From Candidatus Laterigemmans baculatus (lineage in GTDB: Bacteria; Planctomycetota; Planctomycetia; Pirellulales; Pirellulaceae): 60,802 nucleotides of DNA. Positions 18,099-26,858 of this stretch are shown in pieces. The stretch covers positions 1 to 60,802 of the forward strand of contig NZ_WRPR01000092.1 in assembly GCF_010367455.1 (NCBI RefSeq), in the 5' to 3' direction. The translations under genes and the position numbers were made by a program. Within the stretch, counting starts at the first letter, position 1. The number at the start of each line of letters is the position of its first letter. A model generated the notes under the pieces. It did not search any database and had not been told where the DNA came from. It saw only the letters and a list, made by a program, of their open reading frames with translations.

Positions 18099-19289
18099 CT
18101 AATGAGCCACCGTACTGCTGTTGTAGTCGATTCCCTCCTCCGATTCGACCGGTTCGGTCCAGCGAAGAATGCCCCACGTAATCCCCGAGGTGGCTGTTTC
18201 GGTCAGCAGGAACACCAACCGGGCGAGGACCGCGGCAGCCAGCGCCGGTCCAGTGCCAGAGAGCGGCGCGAGCAAGGCGATGATCACCAGCTCGCGAACG
18301 CCCGCACCGCCGGGAATCAACGACAGAAACCCCGCCACCATGGCCAGTGCGATCGTCGCCGCCGCCGTCAAATATCCGCTCCATCCCTCCGCTCCCTCGC
18401 CCACGCCGGGAGTGGCCAGCACGATCAACCAGAACGCCAGCCCGAACATCAGCCACGCCGCCCCGGTCCACAACCACCCGCGGAGCATCAGCGACCAGTC
18501 AAACGCAGTGGCTGAAAAATCGGCTCCCCGCCCAAACCGCGTCCGGGCCAATCGCGCTAGCACCAAGCGGAACAGCGGAGGCAGCGTCGGAATCACCGCC
18601 AACACCGCCAGAGCGCCGGCCAGAAGCCGCAGCCAAGTCTCGGCCGGGAGCATCAGAATCGCGAGCCCCGCCAACGTCGCTCCGCTGGCCATCAGCGTGA
18701 GCGTCTCGATGAACACCGCCAAGGCCGCGGGAATTCGCCCCACCCCCGCGTGCCGGCCGACGGCTGAAACGCGGAGCAGCACAACCATCGCTTTGCCGGG
18801 AACATATTTCCCCACGTGCCCGAGCACGTGAGCGGCCACCGAGACGTGCAGCGGGATGCGGGCCCCGAACGCCCCTAAGCAGTCATGCCAAAAGCAAGCG
18901 CAGAGGACCAGCGCCACGGTATAAACGCCCGCCGAGGCAGCCAGCTTCCCCCAGCCGATGTTGTGAATCGTCAGCCGCTGGGCCGAAAGCGCCTCGATCT
19001 GCTCCCGCACGCCGAGCGGGTCGAGCGCCGGTTCGCTCTCGAGCTGCAGCTGCAGAGCCTGAATCTCTCCGTCGAGCTCCATCATCCGGCCGCTCAACTG
19101 GCGGGCCGCATCGACCGCTGCCAAGACGAAGAACACGGCCACGACCAGCGCCACGATCACCCGCCACGCACTATAGGCATTTCGCCTGCGATCACCGACA
19201 ATCGCCACCACGCTCGTCTCCCCCGGAGTCCGCTCCCTCCTCGCCGCCCAGAGGTATTGTCGGATGTCGCGAATGATATCCACCATCAT
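18099..19289 (-). CDS. Flippase-like integral membrane protein (UPF0104/LPG synthase TM type)
   Basis: 396 aa. After a cytoplasmic N-terminus and one membrane segment comes a coiled-coil-like stretch (about 68-105), then some seven membrane segments. HVGKYVPGKAMV and LIPGGAGVRELV are the two signature motifs of the lysylphosphatidylglycerol synthase-like membrane family, members of which act in glycolipid translocation. It is the first gene of the leftward run. Its start (ATG at 19289 or 19286) overlaps the 5' end of the opposite-strand permease gene by about 26 bases. Confidence 0.78.
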   Translation of the reverse strand: MMVDIIRDIRQYLWAARRERTPGETSVVAIVGDRRRNAYSAWRVIVALVVAVFFVLAAVDAARQLSGRMMELDGEIQALQLQLESEPALDPLGVREQIEALSAQRLTIHNIGWGKLAASAGVYTVALVLCACFWHDCLGAFGARIPLHVSVAAHVLGHVGKYVPGKAMVVLLRVSAVGRHAGVGRIPAALAVFIETLTLMASGATLAGLAILMLPAETWLRLLAGALAVLAVIPTLPPLFRLVLARLARTRFGRGADFSATAFDWSLMLRGWLWTGAAWLMFGLAFWLIVLATPGVGEGAEGWSGYLTAAATIALAMVAGFLSLIPGGAGVRELVIIALLAPLSGTGPALAAAVLARLVFLLTETATSGITWGILRWTEPVESEEGIDYNSSTVAH

Positions 19290-21054
19290 GCTGTTGATCG
19301 TCGTCGTCGTGGTCGGAATTCTATTCTACCGCGTGATGGTGGGCTTCTTCGTGCCTTTGTTTCTCGCCGTCTTGCTCGTCGTGATCTTTCGCCCGATCCA
19401 CGAATGGATGGGCCAGCGTCTGGGACGCCCGCGTGCGGCGGCCCTCGCCACGACCAGCGCCATCCTGCTGGTCGTGCTGCTCCCGACCCTGCTGACGATC
19501 AGCATCGCGGCCGCCCAAGCCACCCGCTCGCTCTCACGCGTCAATTACAACAGCGTGGCGTTGGCTGTCCAGCGAACGCGACAGCAACTGGGGCTGGAGA
19601 TCGACAACATCGCACCGTTTCTCCGCGTTCGGCAAGTCGTCGAGTCGTTCGGCGAAATCCCCGACCTCGCTCCCGCCAAACAACTCAAGGCGGCGGAGGA
19701 CCGGTTTCGCGAATTCGAGCAACAGCTGCGGACTCTCGAGCAGGACTTCGCCCCGCTCAGCGATGATCAGGCCCATGCGTTCGCCGAGACCGCCGCCGCC
19801 CTCGACCAGCTCAAGGCCGACGTCGCCGTGCTGGCTGCCGACCAAGCGGCCGAGCAAGCCGCCGAACAGGCCGCCACCACCGGCGGCGGACTCCTCCCGC
19901 CAGGCCGAGCCCCCCCGGCTATCGCTGCCGATCCCAGCGCCGCTGCCGATCCCAGCGCCGCTGCCGCTCCCAGTGCCGCGGCCGATCCCGAGCCGGAACC
20001 GACCACCGCAACCGAGGAACACTTCCTCGACGGGGAGGTGGAGCTCGAGGATCCAGACGCTTCCGAAACTCTCGACGCTCCCGAAGCCGCGGCCCCGGTC
20101 GACTACCGCTCGCCAGTCGAACGATTCCAACGGACGCTGGTCCAGCTCGACGACCACACCCGCGAACTGACGACGCTGCTGCTCGGCGGGACGCTTTCGT
20201 CCCAGTTGAAGCTTTGGGCCAACCCGACCGACGAGGACATTAGCCGCTGGATCCAGCAGGGTCAGCTCTATCTGCAATCCCGGCTGTTGCTCGTCACCAG
20301 CGCCACTGGCGAGTTCCTGGTCCAGACGTTGATCGGTCTGGGCATCCTGATCCTCGCCGTCTACTTCTTCCTGGTCGACGGCCCCGGAATGGTTCGCACC
20401 CTGATGCGACTCAGCCCCCTGGACGACCGTTACGAGCAGGAGTTGCTGATGGAGTTCGACCGCACCAGCCGCGCCGTGGTGCTGGCCACCGTCCTCAGCG
20501 CTCTAGCCCAGGGAATCTTGGCAACCTTCGGCTACTACGTCGCGGGACTCGAGTCGATCGTCCTCCTGTTCCTGATCACGACCTTCATGGCGCTGATCCC
20601 GTTTCTGGGAGCGGCCGCCGTGTGGTTGCCGTGCGTGTTGTGGCTGGGCCTGGTCCAGGAACGCTGGACGGCAGCGATAGCCCTGGCTGTCTACGGGCTG
20701 TTCGTCGTCTCGGCGATCGACAATGTGATCAAGGTGTTCGTGCTGCACGGCCGCTCCCAGCTGCATCCGTTGCTGGCCCTGCTCAGCGTCCTCGGCGGCG
20801 TCCAAGTGTTCGGTCCGATCGGAGTGTTGGTCGGTCCGATGGTGGTCGTCTTCCTCCAAACCACGTTGGAAATCCTGAACCAAGAGCTGATCCAGCTGCG
20901 AACCGGGGTCAGCGACGAGGAAGCCATGGTGCTGGCGACCACGGGCGGCCGAGCCAAAGGTTCCCCAGTGGATGAAGCCGCGACGGACAACTCCTCCTCG
21001 ACCGGCAGCCCCTCCAAAAATCGGTCGCGGCAGGCCCGCAGAAAAGGCCGATAG
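19264..21054 (+). CDS. AI-2E/PerM-family membrane transporter
   Basis: 596 aa. Membrane segments lie at both ends; the C-terminal half (LIGLGILILAVYFFLVDGP, then LALLSVLGGVQVFGPIGVLVGPM) is the conserved AI-2E/UPF0118 signature. Members export autoinducer-2 or act as ion antiporters, so the substrate is open. Between the first and later membrane segments is an unusually long soluble insert of about 250 residues containing a (DPSAAA)-type repeat and acidic stretches. The start may be ATG 19264, 19273 or 19288; the first overlaps the divergent gene. Downstream 220 bases hold a palindromic repeat. Confidence 0.82.
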   Translation: MSRMISTIMLLIVVVVVGILFYRVMVGFFVPLFLAVLLVVIFRPIHEWMGQRLGRPRAAALATTSAILLVVLLPTLLTISIAAAQATRSLSRVNYNSVALAVQRTRQQLGLEIDNIAPFLRVRQVVESFGEIPDLAPAKQLKAAEDRFREFEQQLRTLEQDFAPLSDDQAHAFAETAAALDQLKADVAVLAADQAAEQAAEQAATTGGGLLPPGRAPPAIAADPSAAADPSAAAAPSAAADPEPEPTTATEEHFLDGEVELEDPDASETLDAPEAAAPVDYRSPVERFQRTLVQLDDHTRELTTLLLGGTLSSQLKLWANPTDEDISRWIQQGQLYLQSRLLLVTSATGEFLVQTLIGLGILILAVYFFLVDGPGMVRTLMRLSPLDDRYEQELLMEFDRTSRAVVLATVLSALAQGILATFGYYVAGLESIVLLFLITTFMALIPFLGAAAVWLPCVLWLGLVQERWTAAIALAVYGLFVVSAIDNVIKVFVLHGRSQLHPLLALLSVLGGVQVFGPIGVLVGPMVVVFLQTTLEILNQELIQLRTGVSDEEAMVLATTGGRAKGSPVDEAATDNSSSTGSPSKNRSRQARRKGR

Positions 21055-21148
21055 TCCCAAGGAGTAGCTGGACCACGGCGATACACGAGTCGAAAGGCAA
21101 GGACAAGAACACCAAGCCTTCCCGCCCCGCAGGGGCCCAAACAATCCA

Positions 21149-21246
21149 GCCCAGGGCACAGCGCCGCGGCAACGCCGCAGAGCGACGCCCTGGGTCACGT
21201 TGGCCCTCCCCGGGCCTGAGAGCCCGACCCTCCCGGGGGGAGGGTG
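21149..21246 (+). repeat. GC-rich palindromic repeats upstream of the M32 gene
   Basis: CCCAGGGC (about 21149) pairs with GCCCTGGG (about 21187), with an inner GCCGCGGC/GCCGC stem, followed by CCCCGGGCC...GGCC-type and CCCTCCCGGGGGGAGGG palindromes (21230-21244). No gene is seen in 21055-21276. Confidence 0.65.
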
Positions 21247-21276
21247 ACGGTAGAACGAACGATAGAAAGGAACCCG

Positions 21277-22797
21277 ATGGCAGATCTTGAGCAAACATTC
21301 GAAGCGCTCGTGGCCGAAGCGCGGGAGACGGCGTTGCTGCAGACGACCGCCGACGCGCTGGAGTGGGACGAGCGGACGGGGATGCCGCCGCAAGCCGGGG
21401 AATATCGGGCCGAGCAAGTCACGTTGCTCCGTGGGATGATCCATCGCCGCCGGACTACCGAACAGCTTGGCGAGCGTCTGGCGGCGCTGGCCAATTGGGA
21501 GCGGGCGGCCGACCCGCACTCCGACGTTGGCGCGACGATTCGCTGGATGCAGGAAGACTACCGCCGCGATTGTCGGCTCCCCCAGCAACTGGTCGAAGCC
21601 CTCTCGCGAGCGACCGTCCGAGGGCAACAGCGGTGGGACGAGGCTCGGCGGGCGGATGATTTTGGCAAATTCCTGCCGGCGCTGGAAGAGATCGTTCGGC
21701 TCAAACGCGAAGCCGCAGCGGCGTTGGCTCGGCCCGGACAGTCACTCTACGACGCGCTGCTCGACGAGTACGAACCGGGAGCCAAGGCGGCGGAGCTGAG
21801 CCGAGTTTTCGCGGAACTCCGCGTCGAGCTGGTGCGTCTGGTCGACGAACTTCGCGGAGCGCCCCACCAGCCGCAGGTCTCGATCCTCGAGCGGTCCTAC
21901 CCGATCGAGGGCCAACGCCGTCTGAGCTGGATGGCAGCCGAAGCCGTGGGATTCGATTTTTCACGCGGCCGGTTGGACGAGACCTCGCACCCGTTCTGCA
22001 CCAGCCTCGGTCCGGACGACTGCCGAATTCTCACCCGCTACGAACGCAACTGGTTCTCCGGCGGACTGTTCGGAACATTGCACGAGGCGGGACACGGGCT
22101 CTACGACCAAGGGCTCCGCGGCGAGTGGTACGGCCTGCCGCCAGGAACTTTCGTTTCCCTCGGAATCCACGAGTCGCAGTCGCGGATGTGGGAAAACCTG
22201 GTCGGCCGCTCGCGAGCGTTCTGGAGCTACTTTTACCCCCGGCTCGGCGAAGTTTTTCCAGAGGTCGTCGACGATGTTTCGCTCGACGACTTCCACCACG
22301 CGGTGAACGTCGTGCGGCCCTCGCTGATCCGCGTCGAAGCGGACGAAGCCACGTACAACCTCCACATCATCGTGCGATTCGAACTGGAGCAGCGGCTTCT
22401 CGAAGGGGAACTCGAAGCCCGCGACCTCCCCGAAGCCTGGAACGCCGCCTACGCCACCACCATCGGAATTACTCCCCCCTCGGATGCCGACGGGGTGCTG
22501 CAGGATGTCCACTGGAGCGCCGGCCTGATCGGTTACTTCCCTACCTACACTCTCGGCAATCTGTACGCAGCCCAGCTCTTCGAGGCGGCCGCTGGCCAGC
22601 TGGGGGACCTCGACGCGATGTTCGCTCGCGGGGAATTCGCTCCGCTGCTCCAGTGGCTGCGGCAGAACATCCATCGCCACGGACGCTGCTTTACCCCGGC
22701 GGAGCTGATCGAAAAGGCGACCGGAAAATCGCCAGAAAGCGGACCACTGATCCAAAGTCTGCGTCAGCGGTACGCGCCGTTGTACGGGATTGGCTGA
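21277..22797 (+). CDS. M32-family metallocarboxypeptidase
   Basis: 506 aa, the usual length of thermostable carboxypeptidase 1 (Taq type). The zinc motif HEAGH starts at residue 269 and the third ligand is in HESQSRMWEN near 298. WDERTGMPPQAGE near the N-terminus and SFDF/VGFDFSRGRLDETSHPF are family signatures. It removes C-terminal residues from peptides and is cytoplasmic (no signal peptide). The ATG at 21277 follows GAAAGG; the frame opens at 21244 within repeat sequence. The stop is 70 bases before the next start. Confidence 0.93.
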   Translation: MADLEQTFEALVAEARETALLQTTADALEWDERTGMPPQAGEYRAEQVTLLRGMIHRRRTTEQLGERLAALANWERAADPHSDVGATIRWMQEDYRRDCRLPQQLVEALSRATVRGQQRWDEARRADDFGKFLPALEEIVRLKREAAAALARPGQSLYDALLDEYEPGAKAAELSRVFAELRVELVRLVDELRGAPHQPQVSILERSYPIEGQRRLSWMAAEAVGFDFSRGRLDETSHPFCTSLGPDDCRILTRYERNWFSGGLFGTLHEAGHGLYDQGLRGEWYGLPPGTFVSLGIHESQSRMWENLVGRSRAFWSYFYPRLGEVFPEVVDDVSLDDFHHAVNVVRPSLIRVEADEATYNLHIIVRFELEQRLLEGELEARDLPEAWNAAYATTIGITPPSDADGVLQDVHWSAGLIGYFPTYTLGNLYAAQLFEAAAGQLGDLDAMFARGEFAPLLQWLRQNIHRHGRCFTPAELIEKATGKSPESGPLIQSLRQRYAPLYGIG

Positions 22798-22867
22798 CAA
22801 AGAGGAGCGTGGCGAGCATACTTGCTGCTGCCAGCCGTTCGCGTTCGTTTCCATTGGAGTCGCCCCC

Positions 22868-24217
22868 ATGCAAAGCGCTGCCTGCCCGCGCTGTGCAGAG
22901 CCTGTTCGGATCCCCGCTGCCGATCCTTCGACCACCGTCCGCTGTCCGTGGTGCCAGGAGAGTTTTGAGCTCCGCGAAGCGCTGGCGTCCCTGCCGCCGA
23001 TGCTGGAAGTCGTTGGCCCCGAAGTCGGCACAGGTGTCTCGGGTGTGGCGGAGGAGGAGCGATGGGGAGAACCGGCCGGTGAGGACGATTTTTCCGCGTT
23101 TGCTGCCTCGCTCGGCTCGGCGGATGTGGACAGCGGCGGCTTCCCAGTCGCCACGCACGACAGCGAAGGAGCTATTGCCGGCCATTCGTTCGGCGATAGC
23201 TCGATCCGCCGCAGCCCGCAGCGGCGTTCGCGGCCCGGCTCCCCGTTCAGGTCGCTCCTCAAGATGGCTGCCGGGGGCGTCGCCGGAATCGTGATCGCGC
23301 TCCTGATTCTGCAGTACCTGGGGCGGCTCCCCGACCTCGGCGTCTGGCCCTTCCGCGGTCCCAATCGCGGCTTGTGGGGGCAGACCGGTAGCGACTTCCG
23401 TCTCAGCACCAACACCTCCGAACGCAGCTGGCAAGCGGGCGAACCGCCCCGCGGCTGGCAGCCTACTGAACCTGCCCCCGCTGCCGCTCCCAGCCAGGAG
23501 GGGCTCGAGCCACCGGTCGATTTGCCGCTCCCCGACTTCGACGACCTGGCCTCGCCGGCTAACCGCGAGCCCGAGCCAGCCAACGCTCCCGAACCCGACA
23601 GCGAACCGGAACCCAATAGCGAGCCTGATGCGGCAAGGGAGCCGGAGCCGATCAGTGAGCCCGTACCGGCGAGTGAGCCGAATGACGCAGAGCCGTCGCC
23701 GGATCGCGGCGAGCCCGCTGCGAGTTCGCTCGAGCAGGCGGTCGCTCGGGCCGACGAGTCGTGGCAGCAGTACGAGGCGGCCGGCGAGGACGCTTCGGAA
23801 ACTCACCTCGAGCCGCTGGTCGATGCGCTTGCGGGGCTCGGCAGCGAGTTGGTCGATGCGGGGCGCGAGCTTGGCGACCAGCGCGAGCGGATCGACGCGC
23901 TGGTCGACTCGCTGGCGGCCGACCGCCCGCTGCTGAAGCAACTTCTCGCGGCGACCAACCAGCGAATTGCGGAAGCGGACGGGGAAGCGGAAACCGGAGC
24001 TGTGGCGATCGGCCAATTTTCCGCTGCTGGCGACGAACTGCTGCTCAAGAAATCGGCGTCCGATGCGACTCCACTGAGAATGCACATCGACGATCCTCAG
24101 CAGGTTGAACTGCCTCGCGAAGGAGCGATCGTGCTCGTTCTGGGGAAGCTGCAGTCCACGGCTTCCGAGCCGCGTCTCCACGCCGGATACATCCGCTCCC
24201 TCGCTCCCCGAAAATGA
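22868..24217 (+). CDS. Zinc-ribbon membrane protein, uncharacterised
   Basis: 449 aa from the ATG at 22868, which puts the zinc ribbon at the N-terminus (CPRC at about 6-9, CPWC at about 26-29). A single membrane segment follows near residues 136-154 (GGVAGIVIALLILQYLG). The outer region starts with a low-complexity linker of EPEP/SEPEP repeats (about 215-280) and then a helical, charged region (about 285-380) with heptad-like leucines. No enzyme motif is seen. This zinc ribbon plus membrane segment plan is frequent in planctomycetes. It lies 3 bases before the next gene, so they are likely one operon. Confidence 0.7.
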   Translation: MQSAACPRCAEPVRIPAADPSTTVRCPWCQESFELREALASLPPMLEVVGPEVGTGVSGVAEEERWGEPAGEDDFSAFAASLGSADVDSGGFPVATHDSEGAIAGHSFGDSSIRRSPQRRSRPGSPFRSLLKMAAGGVAGIVIALLILQYLGRLPDLGVWPFRGPNRGLWGQTGSDFRLSTNTSERSWQAGEPPRGWQPTEPAPAAAPSQEGLEPPVDLPLPDFDDLASPANREPEPANAPEPDSEPEPNSEPDAAREPEPISEPVPASEPNDAEPSPDRGEPAASSLEQAVARADESWQQYEAAGEDASETHLEPLVDALAGLGSELVDAGRELGDQRERIDALVDSLAADRPLLKQLLAATNQRIAEADGEAETGAVAIGQFSAAGDELLLKKSASDATPLRMHIDDPQQVELPREGAIVLVLGKLQSTASEPRLHAGYIRSLAPRK

Positions 24218-24220
24218 CCC

Positions 24221-25267
24221 ATGCCGCTCCCGTCCCGAGACCTAGGCGGTGAGGATTCGTCGGTCCCTTCCGAGGGATTCAACGTCTTCGGTTCGCTGTT
24301 GTACGGGCTCTCGGTTCCCGAGCGCACGCTGCGCAGCCTCTCAGCGATCGTCGGCGGTCTGGCTGGCGAAACGGCGACGCTTCTGATTCCCGCCGCCTTT
24401 CGCTCCTCGCGGAGCTACTCGACCTTCATCCAGCAATCGCTCGACTTCATGACCCGCGACGTCGGGGGCGTGGCCCAACCCGCACAGCCCGGAGACGCAG
24501 CGGCCGGTGGGGCGGACGCGTCGGCCCCAGCGGGGCAAGCCGAGGATTTCTTGGCTCGCAAAGCGGTAGGCGGATTGCTGGAGATCGCCAGCATGTCGAC
24601 GCTGCACCTCTCGCCGGTGACGGTGCTAGCGATTTTCAGCGACCTCGCTTACGGTTCTGGCCATCTGCTCAAAGAGCTGACGGTCGAGCTCAAAAAGCAG
24701 GGGATCATCGACCAGGAGAGCACGGTCGATCACGTCTCCGATTTTGTCACCGCCCTTTCCGAAGCGAGCGGCCAGACGGTCCAGTCGCTCGATTGCCCGC
24801 CGATCAACGTCGCTGGACTGCAACAGACGATCGAGCAGACGCGGCAAGCGCTCGGTCGCATCGATCCCGCGCAGCTGTTGCCCCAATCGGAAATCAATCG
24901 CCTCTGGGCCGAAATGGAGGCCACGGCCAACGAGGCGGAAGTCGGCCTGCTCGACGTGAGTGCGACGATGACCATGTTTGCGATGAACCGGCTGTCGCTG
25001 GCGACTCGCGGGGCGCTTTCGAGCGTGACCGTGGCCGGGAACCTCTTCGACCAGCATGTGCTGCAGCACTACATCGACGGGCTGGCAGCGATCCACGCCG
25101 AAGGACTCTACGCGACGCTCCGCACGGCCAGCAGCCCCTACGTCGAAGCGGTCTGGCGGAACTACGAAGCCGAGCGAGAAACCTGGACCGAAGAACTTCT
25201 CTCCGGTCGCCTCGCCGGACGCACCTGGACCACCGTCTGGAACTGGCTCTCGCCGCCGCGGGAGTAG
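24221..25267 (+). CDS. Conserved-looking hypothetical protein
   Basis: 348 aa, no recognised domain. It begins 3 bases after the zinc-ribbon gene, so it is in the same operon. The sequence is mostly helical with amphipathic stretches (SLLYGLSVPERTLRSLSAI, then a glycine/alanine run at about 85-110). It has no signal peptide, no cysteine motif and no convincing membrane segment, although a hydrophobic stretch near residue 45-60 could associate with membranes. Base composition matches the neighbours. Function unknown. Confidence 0.65.
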   Translation: MPLPSRDLGGEDSSVPSEGFNVFGSLLYGLSVPERTLRSLSAIVGGLAGETATLLIPAAFRSSRSYSTFIQQSLDFMTRDVGGVAQPAQPGDAAAGGADASAPAGQAEDFLARKAVGGLLEIASMSTLHLSPVTVLAIFSDLAYGSGHLLKELTVELKKQGIIDQESTVDHVSDFVTALSEASGQTVQSLDCPPINVAGLQQTIEQTRQALGRIDPAQLLPQSEINRLWAEMEATANEAEVGLLDVSATMTMFAMNRLSLATRGALSSVTVAGNLFDQHVLQHYIDGLAAIHAEGLYATLRTASSPYVEAVWRNYEAERETWTEELLSGRLAGRTWTTVWNWLSPPRE

Positions 25268-25283
25268 GGCGTACATCCGAGGT

Positions 25284-25475
25284 AGTCCCGGAGGGACGAT
25301 AGAAAATAGCCCAGGGCGCGAGCCCTGGGTTGCGGAGGCCCCAACTGCTGCCTTCCCACCGCTCCAGCGGGGCGACTGTGTCGCCTCGCTGGAGCGGTGG
25401 GAAGGAATTGGATTGGACGCTGTCCCAGGGCTCGCGCCCTGGGCTATTCTATGCCGCCGCTCCGCGGCTGGTGCG
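25284..25475. repeat. Composite palindromic element between convergent genes
   Basis: Outer arms AATAGCCCAGGGCGCGAGCC (from 25304) and its inverse ending GGGCTATTCTATG (about 25428-25452) enclose an inner hairpin with 26-base arms (25351-25376 and 25380-25405, one mismatch, 3-base loop). It fills the 228-base gap between the 24221 gene (+) and the 25496 gene (-). Confidence 0.85.
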
Positions 25476-25495
25476 TGCAGAAAAGATCTACTTTC

Positions 25496-26554
25496 TTACT
25501 CCACCACTTCGCCGGTGACGACGCACTCGGCGGTCGAGTTGCCCGACAAGCTCGTCTTGATCCGGACCGGCAGTTTGAAGGCTCCGGTCGACTTTGCGTC
25601 GGCCGCGAAGTTCAGCTTGACGAAGTGCACTTTCTTCGCGCCGCTCGGCAGATCGAACGTGAACCGCGGATCGTCGCACTCGACTTCGGTGATCTCGAAC
25701 TCATCGTCGGCGCGGACCAGCAACCGCTCGCTGGCCATTTTCCCAGCGGTCAGCGAGCCGAGGTGCAGGGCGTCGGGTTTGACTTCGACCTGCGGCCGGA
25801 CCCGTCCGGTGACTCCGACCGTCACGCTCCGAAGCTCGGCGTCGTTGGTCACCAGCGTCAGCCGCTCGTGCAATTCGCCGACCGGGACCGAAGGCTTGAG
25901 CCCGACCCGCATCGTGTACTCGATCGCACCGGGACGCCGCACCGGCTGCTCGAGCCGCACCCGCAGATGCGGACAGAGGCTGCGGACATCCTCGATCCTC
26001 CACTCCTTCCGCCCCGAGAAGGTAACCTTCACCTCACGCTCGGGCTCCGCTCCTCCAGAGACTTCGCCAAAAGCGATCTCGGCCGGGTGGAACATCACTT
26101 CGGTGCGAATGTTCCCGCTGACCTGAAGCTGCACTTCCGCATAGTAGGGGCGGTCGAAAACGACCGTTACCGTGGCATGCTTCCGGCCGCTGAAGCTGGT
26201 CGTGTTGAAGGTTGCAAGAATTCCGCCGACTTCCCCCGTCTTCAGCAGATCCTTGGTAACCGAGGGAGTCGTGCACCCACAGCTGCTGCGGACCGCCGCC
26301 ACGTGGACGTCTTCGCGATACTTGTTTTTGAATTCGAACGTGAAGTGGGTCTTCGAGCCGCTGGCGACCATCCCAAAATCATGGGAAGTGGTCTCGAACA
26401 TGTCTCGCGCCCACTGCTGCGCCTCGGCTCGAGGCGCTGCACCGGTCGCTGCGAGCAGGAAGAGGCCCAGTGCCATCATCCTTCCCAACAGGGGTCTTCC
26501 CTCAAACACGGGCCTTCCCTTGAACACGGGCCTTCCCTCAAACACTGGGCTCAT
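25496..26554 (-). CDS. DUF1573-type exported protein
   Basis: 352 aa from the ATG at 26554; a start at 26479/26476 would remove an in-frame VFEGRP/VFKGRP repeat and begin at the signal peptide (MMALGLFLLAATGAAPRAEA). The N-terminal domain has the DUF1573 signature HDFGMVASG...FEFKN and SSCGCTTP. Two or three more Ig-like beta domains follow. Planctomycetes carry many such exported proteins; the role is structural or unknown. The true start is uncertain because the repeat sits exactly at the N-terminus. Confidence 0.78.
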   Translation of the reverse strand: MSPVFEGRPVFKGRPVFEGRPLLGRMMALGLFLLAATGAAPRAEAQQWARDMFETTSHDFGMVASGSKTHFTFEFKNKYREDVHVAAVRSSCGCTTPSVTKDLLKTGEVGGILATFNTTSFSGRKHATVTVVFDRPYYAEVQLQVSGNIRTEVMFHPAEIAFGEVSGGAEPEREVKVTFSGRKEWRIEDVRSLCPHLRVRLEQPVRRPGAIEYTMRVGLKPSVPVGELHERLTLVTNDAELRSVTVGVTGRVRPQVEVKPDALHLGSLTAGKMASERLLVRADDEFEITEVECDDPRFTFDLPSGAKKVHFVKLNFAADAKSTGAFKLPVRIKTSLSGNSTAECVVTGEVVE

Positions 26555-26664
26555 CGTCGGATCCGCAACCGTTCGCGTCTGAAGTGATAGACCGCCAAGC
26601 ACTTACCACTTGACGCCGAAGGCCTCTATTCTGCCCCTTCTGGCTAAAACGGGCCAAGAGCAAT

Positions 26665-26826
26665 TCGAGCCGAAAACCGGGGCTTTAGGCTCTGCCGGAA
26701 GACCCCGGGGAGTTCCGTCTTTTGAGCCGTAGCCGCTAGGCTCGGGCCTTCGCCCGCGCAAAATTTCCGCTGCAGCACCCGCGGCTAGCGCCGTCGGCTC
26801 AGGGTTTTCCGACAGAGTCTTACGAT
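26665..26826. repeat. GCTAGC-type dispersed palindromic element, copy 1
   Basis: Ends AGGCTCTGCCGGA and TTTTCCGACAGAGTCT are inverted relative to each other; inside are TTTTGAGCCGTAGCCGCTAG and CGGCTAGCGCCGTCGGCTCA in opposite orientation. The same element occurs near 34053 and 56286. The 26603-26858 gap contains no gene. Confidence 0.75.
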
Positions 26827-26858
26827 CGGCGGCAAACCGCTCTACTTCGTGGGCTTCT

